DNA of 64,000 nucleotides, taken from NCBI RefSeq assembly GCF_900538055.1, contig NZ_UZAC03000001.1:1488001-1552000 (forward strand), in the 5' to 3' direction. Both the position numbers and the translations under genes were made by a program. The stretch is from Pasteuria penetrans (GTDB taxonomy: Bacteria > Bacillota > Bacilli > Thermoactinomycetales > Thermoactinomycetaceae). Below are positions 1-9,337 of this stretch, in pieces (the stretch's first letter is position 1; each line of letters opens with the position of its first letter). The notes under the pieces were generated by a model. It was not told the DNA's origin and ran no database searches. It saw only the letters and a list, made by a program, of their open reading frames with translations.

Positions 1-348
1 AACAGGCATCTGCACATTACCACGTCCGGGACGATCCATAGCATAAACGAGAATCCCACAAGCCTTCGCCTCGCGTTGCACAGTATCATTGACTAGGGAA
101 TCACTAGAAGCCGCAATAACCAACCAAGCATTGGTAAGATCACCATAACGATACTCCCTCTGTTGCCAGATCAAATTCGTTCCATCCAGATCCACCCTTA
201 GGCTAGAACTCAATTCGACTGGACTGATGATCTCTACAATGGCGCCTGCTGCAAGTAAACCTTCAGCTCGACGCTCTACTGCTGCGCCGGAACCTACAAC
301 CACACAGCGTCGTCCACTCAAATCAACCATCAGTCCATACCACTCCAT
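1..348 (-). CDS. Precorrin-2 dehydrogenase / siroheme synthase N-terminal family, partial
   Basis: Only the first 116 codons are inside the window; the gene runs off the left edge. The family uses NAD to oxidise precorrin-2 to sirohydrochlorin in siroheme synthesis (CysG N-terminal, Met8p or YlnF-like). The N-terminus has the family order: a short lead (LDLSGRR type), a Rossmann loop VVVGSGAAVERR, a strand ending in EIISP, then LVIAASSDSLVND, which matches the family's AATdd..lN motif. The start at 348 gives the usual lead MEWYGLMVDL and has a purine-rich GAGAGAGG about 12 bases upstream; an internal ATG at 330 is the alternative. The usual GGG of the Rossmann loop reads GSG here. The gene is divergent from the membrane protein gene at 684. 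Confidence 0.75.
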   Translation of the reverse strand, partial: MEWYGLMVDLSGRRCVVVGSGAAVERRAEGLLAAGAIVEIISPVELSSSLRVDLDGTNLIWQQREYRYGDLTNAWLVIAASSDSLVNDTVQREAKACGILVYAMDRPGRGNVQMPV

Positions 349-683
349 AAGTACACCCAACCCTCTCTCTCGATGATTTTGTCATAATGCCAAGCAGCCT
401 TACCATAAAAGCCCCATTACACCCTACCCACCATAAATTGTCCGTAACCCCCTCGAATCTCACCACCCCCAGTATAGCCTAATTGAAACCGATTCCACGC
501 ATCTTTTCATAAAAAGTCCCTAACCATTCTCAAAAAAAATTAAATTATCCTCCGCTCCCCCCCTTTGGAAACCCTATAACAAAAAACACGCGCAACCAGC
601 CTTGCTTTGGTATGATAGACGTGACGATACAAAAAGGCCATCATAAAAAAAGAATTACTACAATTCTGATGGGGGAGAAAGCC
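349..683. other. Divergent intergenic region
   Basis: About 335 bases separate the divergent siroheme-type gene and the small membrane protein gene, so both promoters should lie here. AT-rich stretches occur around 525-550. I see no convincing -35/-10 pair and no operator palindrome. Confidence 0.4.
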
Positions 684-1160
684 ATGATCCAAAACCGCCT
701 ATTGAGTTTCTCATTGGTCATGGTAGGGGTGCTACTCGTAGCCCATCAAACCGGCATGTTCACGGCGGAGGCCTTTGGGGACTGGCGCTTTCTTTTGCTG
801 TTACTCGGCCTATTTGCTATGCTACTATCCCTTTATAAACAGAATGGAACCGCTGCCCTTTTGAGTGGCTCCTTCACTGCCATTGCCATTTTTGGATGGG
901 GAGAAAAACACATCAGTGGCTGGCTTTGCCACCCCAGTACCTTCATGTTTCTGCTTGGTCTAGGGATTCTCTTTCGTTGCTCCATAGAAAAAGAAAGGCG
1001 TTCTACCCTAGTCGGCTGTACATTACTCTTATGTGGATTCTGTGCCTACCCCAATCTCTCGCAATGGAAGGGATTGGAGCAAATAGGACCCATGATCTTG
1101 AACACCTACTGGCCTGTCCTACTCATCGCTTTAGGTTTCCTTCTCCTCAAACGCCGATGA
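684..1160 (+). CDS. Small polytopic membrane protein with a LiaF-like transmembrane region
   Basis: The product has 158 residues and is nearly all hydrophobic. About five membrane segments alternate with short basic loops, and it ends in TYWPVLLIALGFLLLKRR. The pattern of repeated G-F/L-L segments with a final WP-lliaLG-lLL resembles the N-terminal membrane domain of LiaF/DUF5668 proteins, but no soluble C-terminal domain follows. Members of that group sense or modulate cell-envelope stress; that role is inference. ATG 684 is chosen because GGGGGAG lies 7 bases upstream, although the frame is open back to 612. It is one of the few plus-strand genes and stands alone, convergent with glyS. Confidence 0.55.
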   Translation: MIQNRLLSFSLVMVGVLLVAHQTGMFTAEAFGDWRFLLLLLGLFAMLLSLYKQNGTAALLSGSFTAIAIFGWGEKHISGWLCHPSTFMFLLGLGILFRCSIEKERRSTLVGCTLLLCGFCAYPNLSQWKGLEQIGPMILNTYWPVLLIALGFLLLKRR

Positions 1161-1649
1161 GTACCTTAAACCGCGATGGCTTCATTCAGGAAGTGGGAGG
1201 AGTCGATCCATCTAAGTCCCCCAAGTCATTCTACCGTTCCACGGGAAAAAGAAAAGAGGGGTCCCAAGAGCGGACAGGTCGACTCCTCCCCGTCCTGGGA
1301 AATCCCATTGCATGCAATCCTTACCCCTGAAAAACCATCGGAAGTCACAGCTGGAATTGAAAAGTACACTTCCGTCTACGTTTTTCATCCCCTTCGAGCA
1401 CATGAACTCTGAACAAAAAAGATTATGCAAACGCGAAAGATGCCACAACTCAATGGGAAAACCACAATAGGATCACAAAAATAGAACACCATCTTTAGTT
1501 ATTTTTAAAAAATTACAAAAAATGATACGCACAACCCATAGTCATCCCGATCACCGCTTTCACCTGGACCCACGGGGTAGAACGAAAATACACCCACTGC
1601 AGGGAATCCCATGAATAGGGGAAAATCACGGGGGAATCAATCCTCTTCT
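1161..1649. other. Convergent intergenic region
   Basis: This lies between the 3' ends of the small membrane protein gene and glyS. It holds an AT-rich stretch at 1495-1530. I see no clear hairpin plus T-run terminator for either gene and no credible reading frame. Confidence 0.4.
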
Positions 1650-3806
1650 CTACCCCTCCTTCCCCATTGTACCCTCCTCTCTTGTTCCCTCTTGGGAAAT
1701 CGAATCCCTTTCCCCCTGTGGAGGCAAAATCAACTGACTTAGATCAGCGAAGGTGAGAATACGATCCGCAATAGTGCGTAACAATGTCAATCGATTCTCC
1801 CGAATCCCCTGATCCTCAACCATAACAAGGACCTCAGCAAAAAAGCGATGAATCATTGGCATCACAGACGTAAACGCACAATACATACCATAGGCATCCC
1901 CTGACTGTTGTGCACGCAGAAAGGACTCCTCTGCAACCTGGAACGTATGGTATAAATCAACCTCAGCAGGTTCCCACAATAGGGGTATACGAATCTCACC
2001 CCCTGGCCTCGCACGTTTCGCCAAACGGGCAGCCCGCGTATAAGCTTCTACCTCACTGCGAAAAGAGGATCGATAACGCACCCTCTCCAATACCCTTCCC
2101 TTTGCCAACACAAGATGGGGCACATCCGTTGATCCTGCCCGAAGTGCCATGCAGGTATCCGTCGGTACATCGCTCTTCTCCAGAATAGAAACCATCCTCA
2201 GGGCAAAAAATTCCCTCAGAGCCTCGAGGATGGAGGAACACGATGAGGAGATCAAATCCTCCTCCCTCAGCAAATCCAGCGTAAGCTCCCAGAAATCACC
2301 CAGTCCCACCCCGGACCATACGGGATCCAAAAGTATCGTCATTATCGCCTGGGCCCTACGGCGCAGACCATGGGGATCTTGGGAACCCGTGGGCCTTATA
2401 CCCACCGCAAAGTAGGAGGTAACCATCTCCATCTTATCCAGCAAAGCCAATAGAATCCCGAGCTTAGACCCCGGCAATCGATCATCCGCATGTCTGGGAA
2501 GCAAATGTTCCCCAATCGCCTCTACAACCGCAACCGGCTCGCCTGTCTTACAAGCATAGTGAGCACCTATCGTTCCCTCCAGCTCGGGAAACTCTTGCAC
2601 CATCATCGTCGCCAGATCAAATTTGGATAGGATCGTCGCACGTTCCAACCATTGTTGCTCCGTCGACGTCAACCCATACCTTGGCCCCAACGTACTCGCC
2701 ATTGCATGCAAACGCCGCACACGTTGCCCCACACTGCCAAGCTGTTCGTGGTTCACAATCCTATCCAACTGCCCAACAAAGTCCTGCGGATTTTTCCGTC
2801 TATCCATCTCATAAAAGAATCGCGCATCGGCCAAACGAGCCGCAATCACCCGCTCATTACCTGATGCCACCGTCTCTATCGACTCCATATTTCCATTACG
2901 AACCGCGACAAAAAAGGGCTGAATCTTCCCCTCCTTATCCCGCACGGAAAAGTAGCGCTGGTGGACACGCATCGTTGTCAATAACACATCATCTGGTAAG
3001 TCCATACTAGATGGCGGCAATGCCCCTATGAAAGAAGTGGGAAACTCGAGCAGGTCAGTTACCTCCTCCAAGAGATCCGTTGGCGCATCCACAATAAGGT
3101 TCTCCCTCTCCTCCAACTCACGAAGCTGCGATACAATTCGTTGGCGCCGTTCCACCCGGTCCACCAATACGCATTGCTCACGCAACTGCTGCACGTAGGA
3201 AGAAGGATGATGAACCTCTATAACACGACCCAAAAATCGATGTCCACGTGTAGTATTGTGCGCACGCAGACCAGCCCAGCAGAAGGGAAGGACCCGATCC
3301 CCATGCAACAATAACAACCACCGCACAGGTCGAATGAATCGAACCCCTGGCGGACCAAAACGCATGCTGTTAGGAAGCGATAAATTTTGCAAAATACGGG
3401 GGATGCCCTCCAACAAACAATCCTCTGTAGAACGACCACCCCGTTTCACCTTAGAAAAAACATAGAGATCCCCACCTACCTCCCGTACACTCAGATCCTC
3501 AGAACAAATACCCTGCTTGCGCGCAAAACCTAATGCCTGTTTCGTCCATTCCCCCTGTGCATTCTGTGCAAGGGAAAGGGAAGGCCCCCGCACCTCTTCC
3601 CAAGACTGGCCCTGACTTATAGCTACCTGTTCCACACGGACTGCCAAACGCCGTGGCGTTGAATAAGATTTCGCATCCTTGTAGGATATTTCAGACCCTT
3701 CCAAAAATGTTTCCACAGCAGTTCGCAACTGCTGTTCCAAGGATAATAAAAAACGGGCCGGTATCTCCTCACAGCCTATTTCGAGTAGCAAATCTTCCTT
3801 GCGCAT
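1650..3806 (-). CDS. glyS: Glycine-tRNA ligase beta subunit
   Basis: This is the beta subunit of the alpha2beta2 bacterial glycyl-tRNA synthetase, which binds tRNA and is needed for charging in the cytoplasm. It has 718 residues, close to the family's roughly 690. The N-terminus LLLEIGCEEIPARF is the family signature, followed by the region with SYSTPRRLAV and the HD-like and anticodon-binding C-terminal parts (DPHGLRRRAQAI). The ATG at 3806 is chosen because it starts this conserved N-terminus; the frame stays open about 80 codons further upstream through glyQ, where it has no meaning. glyQ ends 38 bases upstream, so the two are cotranscribed. It is the last gene of the yqfC-glyS block. Confidence 0.95.
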   Translation of the reverse strand: MRKEDLLLEIGCEEIPARFLLSLEQQLRTAVETFLEGSEISYKDAKSYSTPRRLAVRVEQVAISQGQSWEEVRGPSLSLAQNAQGEWTKQALGFARKQGICSEDLSVREVGGDLYVFSKVKRGGRSTEDCLLEGIPRILQNLSLPNSMRFGPPGVRFIRPVRWLLLLHGDRVLPFCWAGLRAHNTTRGHRFLGRVIEVHHPSSYVQQLREQCVLVDRVERRQRIVSQLRELEERENLIVDAPTDLLEEVTDLLEFPTSFIGALPPSSMDLPDDVLLTTMRVHQRYFSVRDKEGKIQPFFVAVRNGNMESIETVASGNERVIAARLADARFFYEMDRRKNPQDFVGQLDRIVNHEQLGSVGQRVRRLHAMASTLGPRYGLTSTEQQWLERATILSKFDLATMMVQEFPELEGTIGAHYACKTGEPVAVVEAIGEHLLPRHADDRLPGSKLGILLALLDKMEMVTSYFAVGIRPTGSQDPHGLRRRAQAIMTILLDPVWSGVGLGDFWELTLDLLREEDLISSSCSSILEALREFFALRMVSILEKSDVPTDTCMALRAGSTDVPHLVLAKGRVLERVRYRSSFRSEVEAYTRAARLAKRARPGGEIRIPLLWEPAEVDLYHTFQVAEESFLRAQQSGDAYGMYCAFTSVMPMIHRFFAEVLVMVEDQGIRENRLTLLRTIADRILTFADLSQLILPPQGERDSISQEGTREEGTMGKEG

Positions 3807-3844
3807 CCCTCTCTGTACCCCCCCATTTCTTACCCTTATTCCCT

Positions 3845-4747
3845 CTATGAATCTTTCTTTCCTACTTCCACATCGGACGCGGGGAGAAGGGGATAGCCCA
3901 TCCTCTTCCGCTCTGCGATATAACACCTCGCCACCCGCCGCGCCAATGTACGAACCCTTCCTATATACTCCACCCGTTCCGCTACCCCCAGGGAACCCCT
4001 GGATTCCAATACGTTCAGGGTATGCGAACATTTCAAAATACAATCGTAAGCGGGAAACGCTAGTTGCCTCTCATTCAGAATCCGATCTGCTTCTCGCTCA
4101 TACATTTCAAAGAGTTGAACAAGCCAATCCACATTGGAAACGTCCAATGCATAAGTTGACTGTTCGTATTCTTCCTGCAAAAAAACGTCCTTATATCGCA
4201 AGGTAGGCGAAATCTCGAGTTCAAATACACTGGTTTTCCTCTGTATGTAGGAAGCCAAACGCTCTAAACCGTAGGTAATTTCCGCCGGAATGATTTCCAT
4301 CTCAAGACTACCTACCTGTTGAAAATAGGTAAACTGTGTCACCTCCATACCATCCAACCATACCTCCCAACCGAGTCCTGCGGCCCCTAGAGTAGGATTT
4401 TCCCAATTATCCTCCACGAAACGCACATCATGCCCGCAAAGATCAATTCCTAGGGCACCCAAACTGTCCAGGTATAGATCCTGAATCGTCTCGGGTGCCG
4501 GTTTGATAAGCACCTGAAATTGATGATGCTTATACAACCGATTGGGGTTTTCCCCGTAACGACCATCAGTTGGACGACGGGAGGGTTCAAGATAAGCAAC
4601 ACGGAATGGTTCAGGTCCCAACGAACGCAGAAAGGTGAGTGGATTCATCGTCCCCGCTCCCTTTTCCACATCGTAGGGATGTAGAATAGCACAGTCATGT
4701 TTAGCCCAAAAGTGCTGTAAGGCATCAATCATCATCAACCAGTTCAT
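3845..4747 (-). CDS. glyQ: Glycine-tRNA ligase alpha subunit
   Basis: This is the catalytic alpha subunit of the heterotetrameric glycyl-tRNA synthetase, which forms glycyl-adenylate and charges tRNA-Gly together with GlyS. The 300 residues fit the family length. Signature segments are [12 protein letters not shown] near residue 25, [51 protein letters not shown] and [10 protein letters not shown]. The ATG at 4747 follows GAGAGGGGGG with a 5-base spacer and starts just beyond the recO stop codon. No T-box leader is visible, because the gene sits inside an operon. Confidence 0.97.
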   Translation of the reverse strand: MNWLMMIDALQHFWAKHDCAILHPYDVEKGAGTMNPLTFLRSLGPEPFRVAYLEPSRRPTDGRYGENPNRLYKHHQFQVLIKPAPETIQDLYLDSLGALGIDLCGHDVRFVEDNWENPTLGAAGLGWEVWLDGMEVTQFTYFQQVGSLEMEIIPAEITYGLERLASYIQRKTSVFELEISPTLRYKDVFLQEEYEQSTYALDVSNVDWLVQLFEMYEREADRILNERQLAFPAYDCILKCSHTLNVLESRGSLGVAERVEYIGRVRTLARRVARCYIAERKRMGYPLLPASDVEVGKKDS

Positions 4748-4748
4748 C

Positions 4749-5522
4749 CTATCCCCCCTCTCCTAACCATTTGGTGGATAGCAAAGTTTGTAAAACCCGG
4801 GATGTACGCAAAGAACACGGCAAATGCGCCGCCAACCAAGCGGCGCAAGCCCGGGCCAATTCCGCACGTGTCGATGCCCTAATCGACACCCGGCCCAGTC
4901 CCTCCAGCGTAGACAAATCAACCAATTTTGGCAACACATGCCGCGTAGCTGACGAAAGTAACAACCGACACCTACACCCCGTCCGTGGCCAACAAACCGA
5001 ACAAAGCCGCCCACCCTCGCTAGGTGCCCAATGCCAAGGGATCCGATCGGCTCCACAATGAACACAACGCGAGACCACAGGTTTCCAACCCGCTGCATCC
5101 GCAACACGAAGCTCAACCACTCTTGTGAGGAAATCAGCATCAAAACGCTCTGCTAAACTGGTGAACGCCGTCTGCAGAAACCGGTACAGTGCAGGTTGCG
5201 GTTCCTTTTCTGGGCAACTATGCAGCAAAACTTCACACCAGTAGGCAGCATACGCGCAAAGCAAAAGATTACTACGCAGGGGCGCATACAACGATAGGGA
5301 TTCCGCCCACCGCACTACGGGTAACCCACCACCGTGAATTGTATAACTCCACATGGCTTCCTGAACAGGCATCGTAACGGACCGGAGGCGACTCCATAAT
5401 CCCCGTGCCCGCGGTGCCAGAAGAGTCATAGGACCCATTGTTTCTGTAAACAGACGAACGATCCGATCACTTTCCCCATAGGGAAGAGTACATAAAACAA
5501 AACCCCGGCAAGTTTGAACCAT
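4749..5522 (-). CDS. recO: DNA repair protein RecO
   Basis: RecO is a recombination mediator that helps load RecA at gaps with RecF and RecR. It has 257 residues. The N-terminal OB-fold opens with [21 protein letters not shown], and the C-terminal half has a four-cysteine zinc site, CVHCG then CSVCW, at about residues 150-176. ATG 5522 is preferred over an ATG six codons upstream because GAGGGG lies 10 bases before it and it gives the normal family N-terminus. It sits between yqzL and glyQ as in Bacillus. Confidence 0.92.
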   Translation of the reverse strand: MVQTCRGFVLCTLPYGESDRIVRLFTETMGPMTLLAPRARGLWSRLRSVTMPVQEAMWSYTIHGGGLPVVRWAESLSLYAPLRSNLLLCAYAAYWCEVLLHSCPEKEPQPALYRFLQTAFTSLAERFDADFLTRVVELRVADAAGWKPVVSRCVHCGADRIPWHWAPSEGGRLCSVCWPRTGCRCRLLLSSATRHVLPKLVDLSTLEGLGRVSIRASTRAELARACAAWLAAHLPCSLRTSRVLQTLLSTKWLGEGG

Positions 5523-5542
5523 AGTAGGAGAACCCCTCATCT

Positions 5543-5875
5543 TTACGTAGACGATGGCACGATGGAAGGGGAGGATGAAGAGAGGGGGGGAGGAACCATG
5601 GAAAAAGCCGCTGAAAGCATATCCGAATCGGGGGTTCCCTCCTGCCCCCGAATCCGATGACGATTCAAATCCCCCTGCTCAAAAATCTCCCGCGATAACG
5701 TATGGGAATCCCTAGTCACTTCTATATCCCGATACAACAAATAAGCCTCTAGATTACCCGTAGCTGCGAAATAATTCCAAACAAATTCACGCACTCCGGC
5801 ACCATCCCTTCCTAGGCCCGTAAGTAGTTTATCCGCTTCTACCTGTCGTAGCACGATTGTCCCCATACTCTCCAT
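5543..5875 (-). CDS. yqzL: YqzL-like small protein with unusual extensions
   Basis: The core WNYFAATGNLEAYLLYRDIE matches the YqzL family, a roughly 47-residue protein of unknown function found between era and recO in Bacillales; here it lies in exactly that place. The frame is much longer than usual: about 27 residues precede the core and about 55 Ser/Pro-rich residues follow it, ending SSSSPSIVPSST. The start is uncertain: ATG 5875, GTG 5908, or a GTG at 5794 with GGAAGG upstream, which would give an 83-residue protein beginning VREFVWNYF. The genomic position and the core support the call; the tails are unexplained. Confidence 0.7.
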   Translation of the reverse strand: MESMGTIVLRQVEADKLLTGLGRDGAGVREFVWNYFAATGNLEAYLLYRDIEVTRDSHTLSREIFEQGDLNRHRIRGQEGTPDSDMLSAAFSMVPPPLSSSSPSIVPSST

Positions 5876-5972
5876 AGATCCCAAAACCAACCATCCCCTG
5901 GAAAACACAAATCACTCTAGAACCCAGCTGGGAATATGCAACAGCATAAACACATCCCACGAAAGGAAGGCA

Positions 5973-6914
5973 CTAGCCGCCCCCCTTTCCTCCGTCCAAG
6001 CCCAACTGCCGCAAGGCCCCAGACTCCTGACGCCAATCCCTCTTTACCTTAACCCAAAGCTCGAGATAGATACGGCAAGAGAACAACCTCTCCATCTCCA
6101 ACCGTGCCAACTCACCCAATTTTCTCACCATATCACCATTCTTGCCAATGATAATGCCCTTTTGTGAATCACGCTCGACATACACAGTAGCGCGAATACT
6201 CCACAGCATTCGTTGACCCTTCGATGACATCCTCTTCACCAGTGAATCCACCTGTACAGCAACAGAATGGGGCACTTCCTGCGCCGTATGCAATAACACC
6301 TGCTCACGAATCAATTCCGCCAACAACTGTTGGTCGGATTGATCGGTCCACTGCCCTTTTTCATAATATATAGGACCCGTCGGTAGAAGAGCCTCGATCT
6401 GCCCACATAGTATGTCCATAGCCTCGCCATGCAAAGCGGAGATAGGCACAACAGCCTTAACATCAATCTGTTTCTGAACTGCATCCATAAGTGGCAACAA
6501 CTGAGTAGGATGGACACGATCTATTTTATTAATCACCACTAACACATGCGCACGCTGTTGCCGTAGGCGATGGAATAAAAAACGGTCCCCGGGGCCGAGA
6601 TTCCCATCAGCAGACAACAACAGGAGAAGAACATCGGCCTGATGTAAGGAGCGCTCCAATCTTTGGAAAAGATGTACACCCAACCTATTTCGGGGCCGAT
6701 GTACACCAGGTGTATCCAAAAAAATCATCTGGCTGTGCGCAGTCGTACGCACACCCCGAATGGTATGGCGTGTTGTCTGCGGCCTCGGTGAAACAATGGC
6801 CACCTTCCGACCTACCAACCGATTGAGCAACGTAGACTTCCCGACGTTGGGTCGACCCACCAAGGTGATGAAACCAGAACGAAACATGACCCACTCCGTC
6901 GGTGTAAATGCCAT
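5973..6914 (-). CDS. era: GTPase Era
   Basis: Era is an essential GTPase that binds the 3' end of 16S rRNA during 30S maturation. It has 313 residues. G1 is GRPNVGKSTLLN, the switch I region has PQTTRHTIRG, G3 is DTPGVH and G4 is NKID. The C-terminal KH domain has the IGKNGDM loop. The ATG at 6914 is used; a second ATG at 6887, eleven codons in, has a better-placed GGAG and starts nearer the conserved SGFITLVG, so the protein may be shorter. cdd ends 43 bases upstream. Confidence 0.96.
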   Translation of the reverse strand: MAFTPTEWVMFRSGFITLVGRPNVGKSTLLNRLVGRKVAIVSPRPQTTRHTIRGVRTTAHSQMIFLDTPGVHRPRNRLGVHLFQRLERSLHQADVLLLLLSADGNLGPGDRFLFHRLRQQRAHVLVVINKIDRVHPTQLLPLMDAVQKQIDVKAVVPISALHGEAMDILCGQIEALLPTGPIYYEKGQWTDQSDQQLLAELIREQVLLHTAQEVPHSVAVQVDSLVKRMSSKGQRMLWSIRATVYVERDSQKGIIIGKNGDMVRKLGELARLEMERLFSCRIYLELWVKVKRDWRQESGALRQLGLDGGKGGG

Positions 6915-6957
6915 CAATCCAATAACCTACCCTTTCCACTATACCCCTAGATGACAC

Positions 6958-7401
6958 TCAGGCAAGGGAGGTACGGGAAAACGCATGGGACAACAAATCC
7001 CCCAGGCTAAGGGTAATGCAATTACCCTTAGCCCCCCTCCCTTGTACCATCGTAGTCGGCTGACCAAACTCTAACAGAACCTGGCGACAAGCGCCACAGG
7101 GGAGAATAGGGTCTTCCCTATCGGTCACGACCACAACACCGCGAATAGGAAATACCGCCTTTCCTACCACAGCCCTCGCAACAGCGGCTCGCTCGGCACA
7201 AAGGCTCAGCCCATAGGAAACATTTTCTACATTACAACCCGCTACAATAGTGTCTTCCCCCAACCAAAGAGCCGCCCCAAGCGATAGGCCAGAATAGGGA
7301 GCATAGGCCTGGACCTTTGCTTCCTCCGCAGCAACTACCAAACGCTTCCCTATCGCCTCCGACCAATTCATCCCATAGAGTGAGATAGGCTCTTCCCCCA
7401 T
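6958..7401 (-). CDS. cdd: Cytidine deaminase
   Basis: The enzyme deaminates cytidine and deoxycytidine to the uridine forms in pyrimidine salvage. It is the zinc type of about 130-150 residues. The substrate and first metal motif is CNVENVSYGLSLCAERAA, with the catalytic glutamate in CAE; the second is PCGACRQVL, which supplies two zinc cysteines. ATG 7401 is used, with AGGGGG about 10 bases upstream; ATG 7371 (MNWSEAIG) is also possible and closer to the family N-terminus. The gene lies between dgkA and era as in Bacillus. Confidence 0.93.
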   Translation of the reverse strand: MGEEPISLYGMNWSEAIGKRLVVAAEEAKVQAYAPYSGLSLGAALWLGEDTIVAGCNVENVSYGLSLCAERAAVARAVVGKAVFPIRGVVVVTDREDPILPCGACRQVLLEFGQPTTMVQGRGAKGNCITLSLGDLLSHAFSRTSLA

Positions 7402-7635
7402 CCTCCGATTACCCCCTACCGTGTCTACCTTACCCCCAAACAGAACCTTATAACAAACCCCACAATCGCCAATAACCCTAACAAAATCCATACAAACCTA
7501 ATACCATAAAAATCCAATGATCCCAAATGAAGATAGCATAGGACAAAACCGGGTTTTTCGGGGATGGTGAACCATCAACACCCTCCCTCAACCCAAGGAT
7601 CCTCTTCCCGTCAGGGTCTAGGGGGGATAGGGGAT

Positions 7636-8013
7636 CTATCCCCACCGTCGTGCTGATCGTATCCAGAACAACAGACGTAAAGCGAACAAACCTATAACCA
7701 CCGCAACCGCCAGAACAACCGCAATCGAAACAGCCGCGGCAGCCGTATCTTTTGCCACTTTGGCTAGAGGATGGTACTGTGGACTCACCAAATCGACAAC
7801 CGCTTCGAGAGCGGTATTGAATAACTCAGCCCCCAAAACAGCACCGATAGGCAATAGGAGCATCAACCATTCGAGGATGGTAAATGACATAACCAGCGCG
7901 AATAAAATAGCACACCCGAGAGCTGCACAATAGATACGCATATTACGTTGCGTCCGCAGAGTATATTCCAATCCCCGCCAAGCATGCTGCGCACTCCTTA
8001 TGAATTGGATCAC
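7636..8013 (-). CDS. dgkA: Diacylglycerol/undecaprenol kinase family protein, copy 1
   Basis: This is a small integral membrane kinase; in Gram-positive bacteria this family mainly phosphorylates undecaprenol. The 125 residues have three membrane segments. The family motifs are intact: LGAELFNTALEAVVDL, with the catalytic and metal-binding glutamates, and AKVAKDTAAAAV. It follows a second, longer DgkA-like gene, so the locus carries a tandem duplication. The two share nearly identical LEYTLRTQRN-type N-terminal and motif segments. Confidence 0.92.
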   Translation of the reverse strand: MIQFIRSAQHAWRGLEYTLRTQRNMRIYCAALGCAILFALVMSFTILEWLMLLLPIGAVLGAELFNTALEAVVDLVSPQYHPLAKVAKDTAAAAVSIAVVLAVAVVIGLFALRLLFWIRSARRWG

Positions 8014-8106
8014 AGTCTCCCCCCTGCTCCATGAATTCGGCCCAACCGAAACGATCGCACCCTCTCCGGGATTTTTGACTACCGTGGGTGTATCAAACGG
8101 GACGAG

Positions 8107-8832
8107 CTACCCCACTCCCATCTCCAATGAACCACCTACGAGCAAAACCAGTAACAGACCCAAAAATCCCCCCATCCACCATGATCGCCAGCGGTCCTTT
8201 GTGAACCTGCAAATCCGGTACCCCAGGAGAAACCATCCCACCAGGAGGATCACTACACTACTGTTCCCATAACCGCTATATCCATAATAAAAAAAATAAA
8301 GGGCCGGTAAAGAAAGCAATGCAATGAACCCAGTACTCCAGGGATTGGGCCACCAATGATTCCTCTTGCCCAGGAACTCCCAACTTACCCTCGCCAAGGG
8401 CAACGTGGTAGACACCAACAATCCCAAGACAAACCATCCATGGAGGAGGAAGAGAAAACCTGGCCGATCACTGTATTGTATCCAGGACAAAAAACGGGGG
8501 GCGGCCAAACCCATACCTACCATAAAGGCCAAACCTGCCGCCACCAGAACTGCTGCTGCCGCCGTATCCTTGGCCGCCTTAGCCAGGGGATGATGCCGTG
8601 GGCTCACTAAGTCAACCACTACCTCCAGAGACGTATTGAACAACTCGGCCCCCAATACCATGCCCATGGTCAGTAAGAGAATCAACCATTCAAGAATGGT
8701 GAAGGACAAAATAAGTGAAAATAAACTAACACACACAATGGCTATGCAATGAATACGCACGTTTCGCTGTGTTCGTAGGGCATACTCCAACCCCTGCCAA
8801 GCCTGCTGTAGACTCAGTACGAATTTTGTCAC
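8107..8832 (-). CDS. DgkA-family kinase, copy 2, with an extra C-terminal membrane domain
   Basis: Residues 1-120 are a complete DgkA-type kinase domain (LGAELFNTSLEVVVDL, AKAAKDTAAAAV), clearly a paralogue of the next gene. It is followed by about 115 residues with some four further membrane segments rich in Trp, Tyr and Gly. DgkA fusions to PAP2 phosphatases are known, but I do not see the PAP2 motifs (KxxxxxxRP, SGH, SRxxxxxH), so this domain is unassigned. A GTG start at 8832 is chosen because GGGGAAGG lies 5 bases upstream and it avoids overlap with ybeY, which ends at 8861. Confidence 0.85.
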   Translation of the reverse strand: MTKFVLSLQQAWQGLEYALRTQRNVRIHCIAIVCVSLFSLILSFTILEWLILLLTMGMVLGAELFNTSLEVVVDLVSPRHHPLAKAAKDTAAAAVLVAAGLAFMVGMGLAAPRFLSWIQYSDRPGFLFLLHGWFVLGLLVSTTLPLARVSWEFLGKRNHWWPNPWSTGFIALLSLPALYFFYYGYSGYGNSSVVILLVGWFLLGYRICRFTKDRWRSWWMGGFLGLLLVLLVGGSLEMGVG

Positions 8833-8860
8833 ATCCGCCTTCCCCTTTTCCCCAACAAAT

Positions 8861-9337
8861 TCAACGGGGCAAGCCCACAATCTCAAGAATGGTTCGCTGC
8901 TCCCTCTCCATAACGATCCTTTCCTCCGAGGTCTGATGATCAAACCCTATGAGATGAAGAAAACCGTGCACAGCAAGAAAGGAAAACTCGCGCCCCAAAC
9001 TATGCCCATACAGTTTTGCCTGCTGCCTGGCTCTCGGTATTGAAATTACGATATCACCTAGGGGCATAGGGGGGAGCAACGAATCAATCTCGCATGGATC
9101 CCACTGAGGAAAGGAAAGTACATCTGTAGAGCAATCCATGCGGCGGAAATCACGGTTCAGAACCCGAATACCCCCGTCATCCATACCCACGATGACAACT
9201 TCCAGTCCCTGAATTCCATGTCGACGGGCTGCCACCTCCACCGCCTTGGGTATGGATCTCCAGGCTTCCCATTCCTCACTCTCTATCCTTGTTTTCAGTT
9301 GTTGAACGATTGGCAAAGAAAAAACGGTACCCCTCAC
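8861..9337 (-). CDS. ybeY: Endoribonuclease YbeY
   Basis: YbeY is a zinc-dependent RNase involved in 16S rRNA 3' maturation and ribosome quality control. The 158 residues end in the family's metal motif HGFLHLIGFDH (three histidines), preceded by NRDFRRMDCSTDVLSFPQ, the second signature. The ATG overlaps the pgpH stop by a few bases, implying translational coupling. Confidence 0.96.
   Translation of the reverse strand: MRGTVFSLPIVQQLKTRIESEEWEAWRSIPKAVEVAARRHGIQGLEVVIVGMDDGGIRVLNRDFRRMDCSTDVLSFPQWDPCEIDSLLPPMPLGDIVISIPRARQQAKLYGHSLGREFSFLAVHGFLHLIGFDHQTSEERIVMEREQRTILEIVGLPR

Noticed and set aside
1650-4043. Long N-terminal extension of GlyS (80 residues)
   Set aside because: It overlaps glyQ and is Gly/Arg-rich without homology; the conserved start is at 3806.
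3799-4206. Plus-strand 135-codon frame
   Set aside because: It lies wholly opposite glyQ and glyS and has no homology; it is a shadow of those genes.
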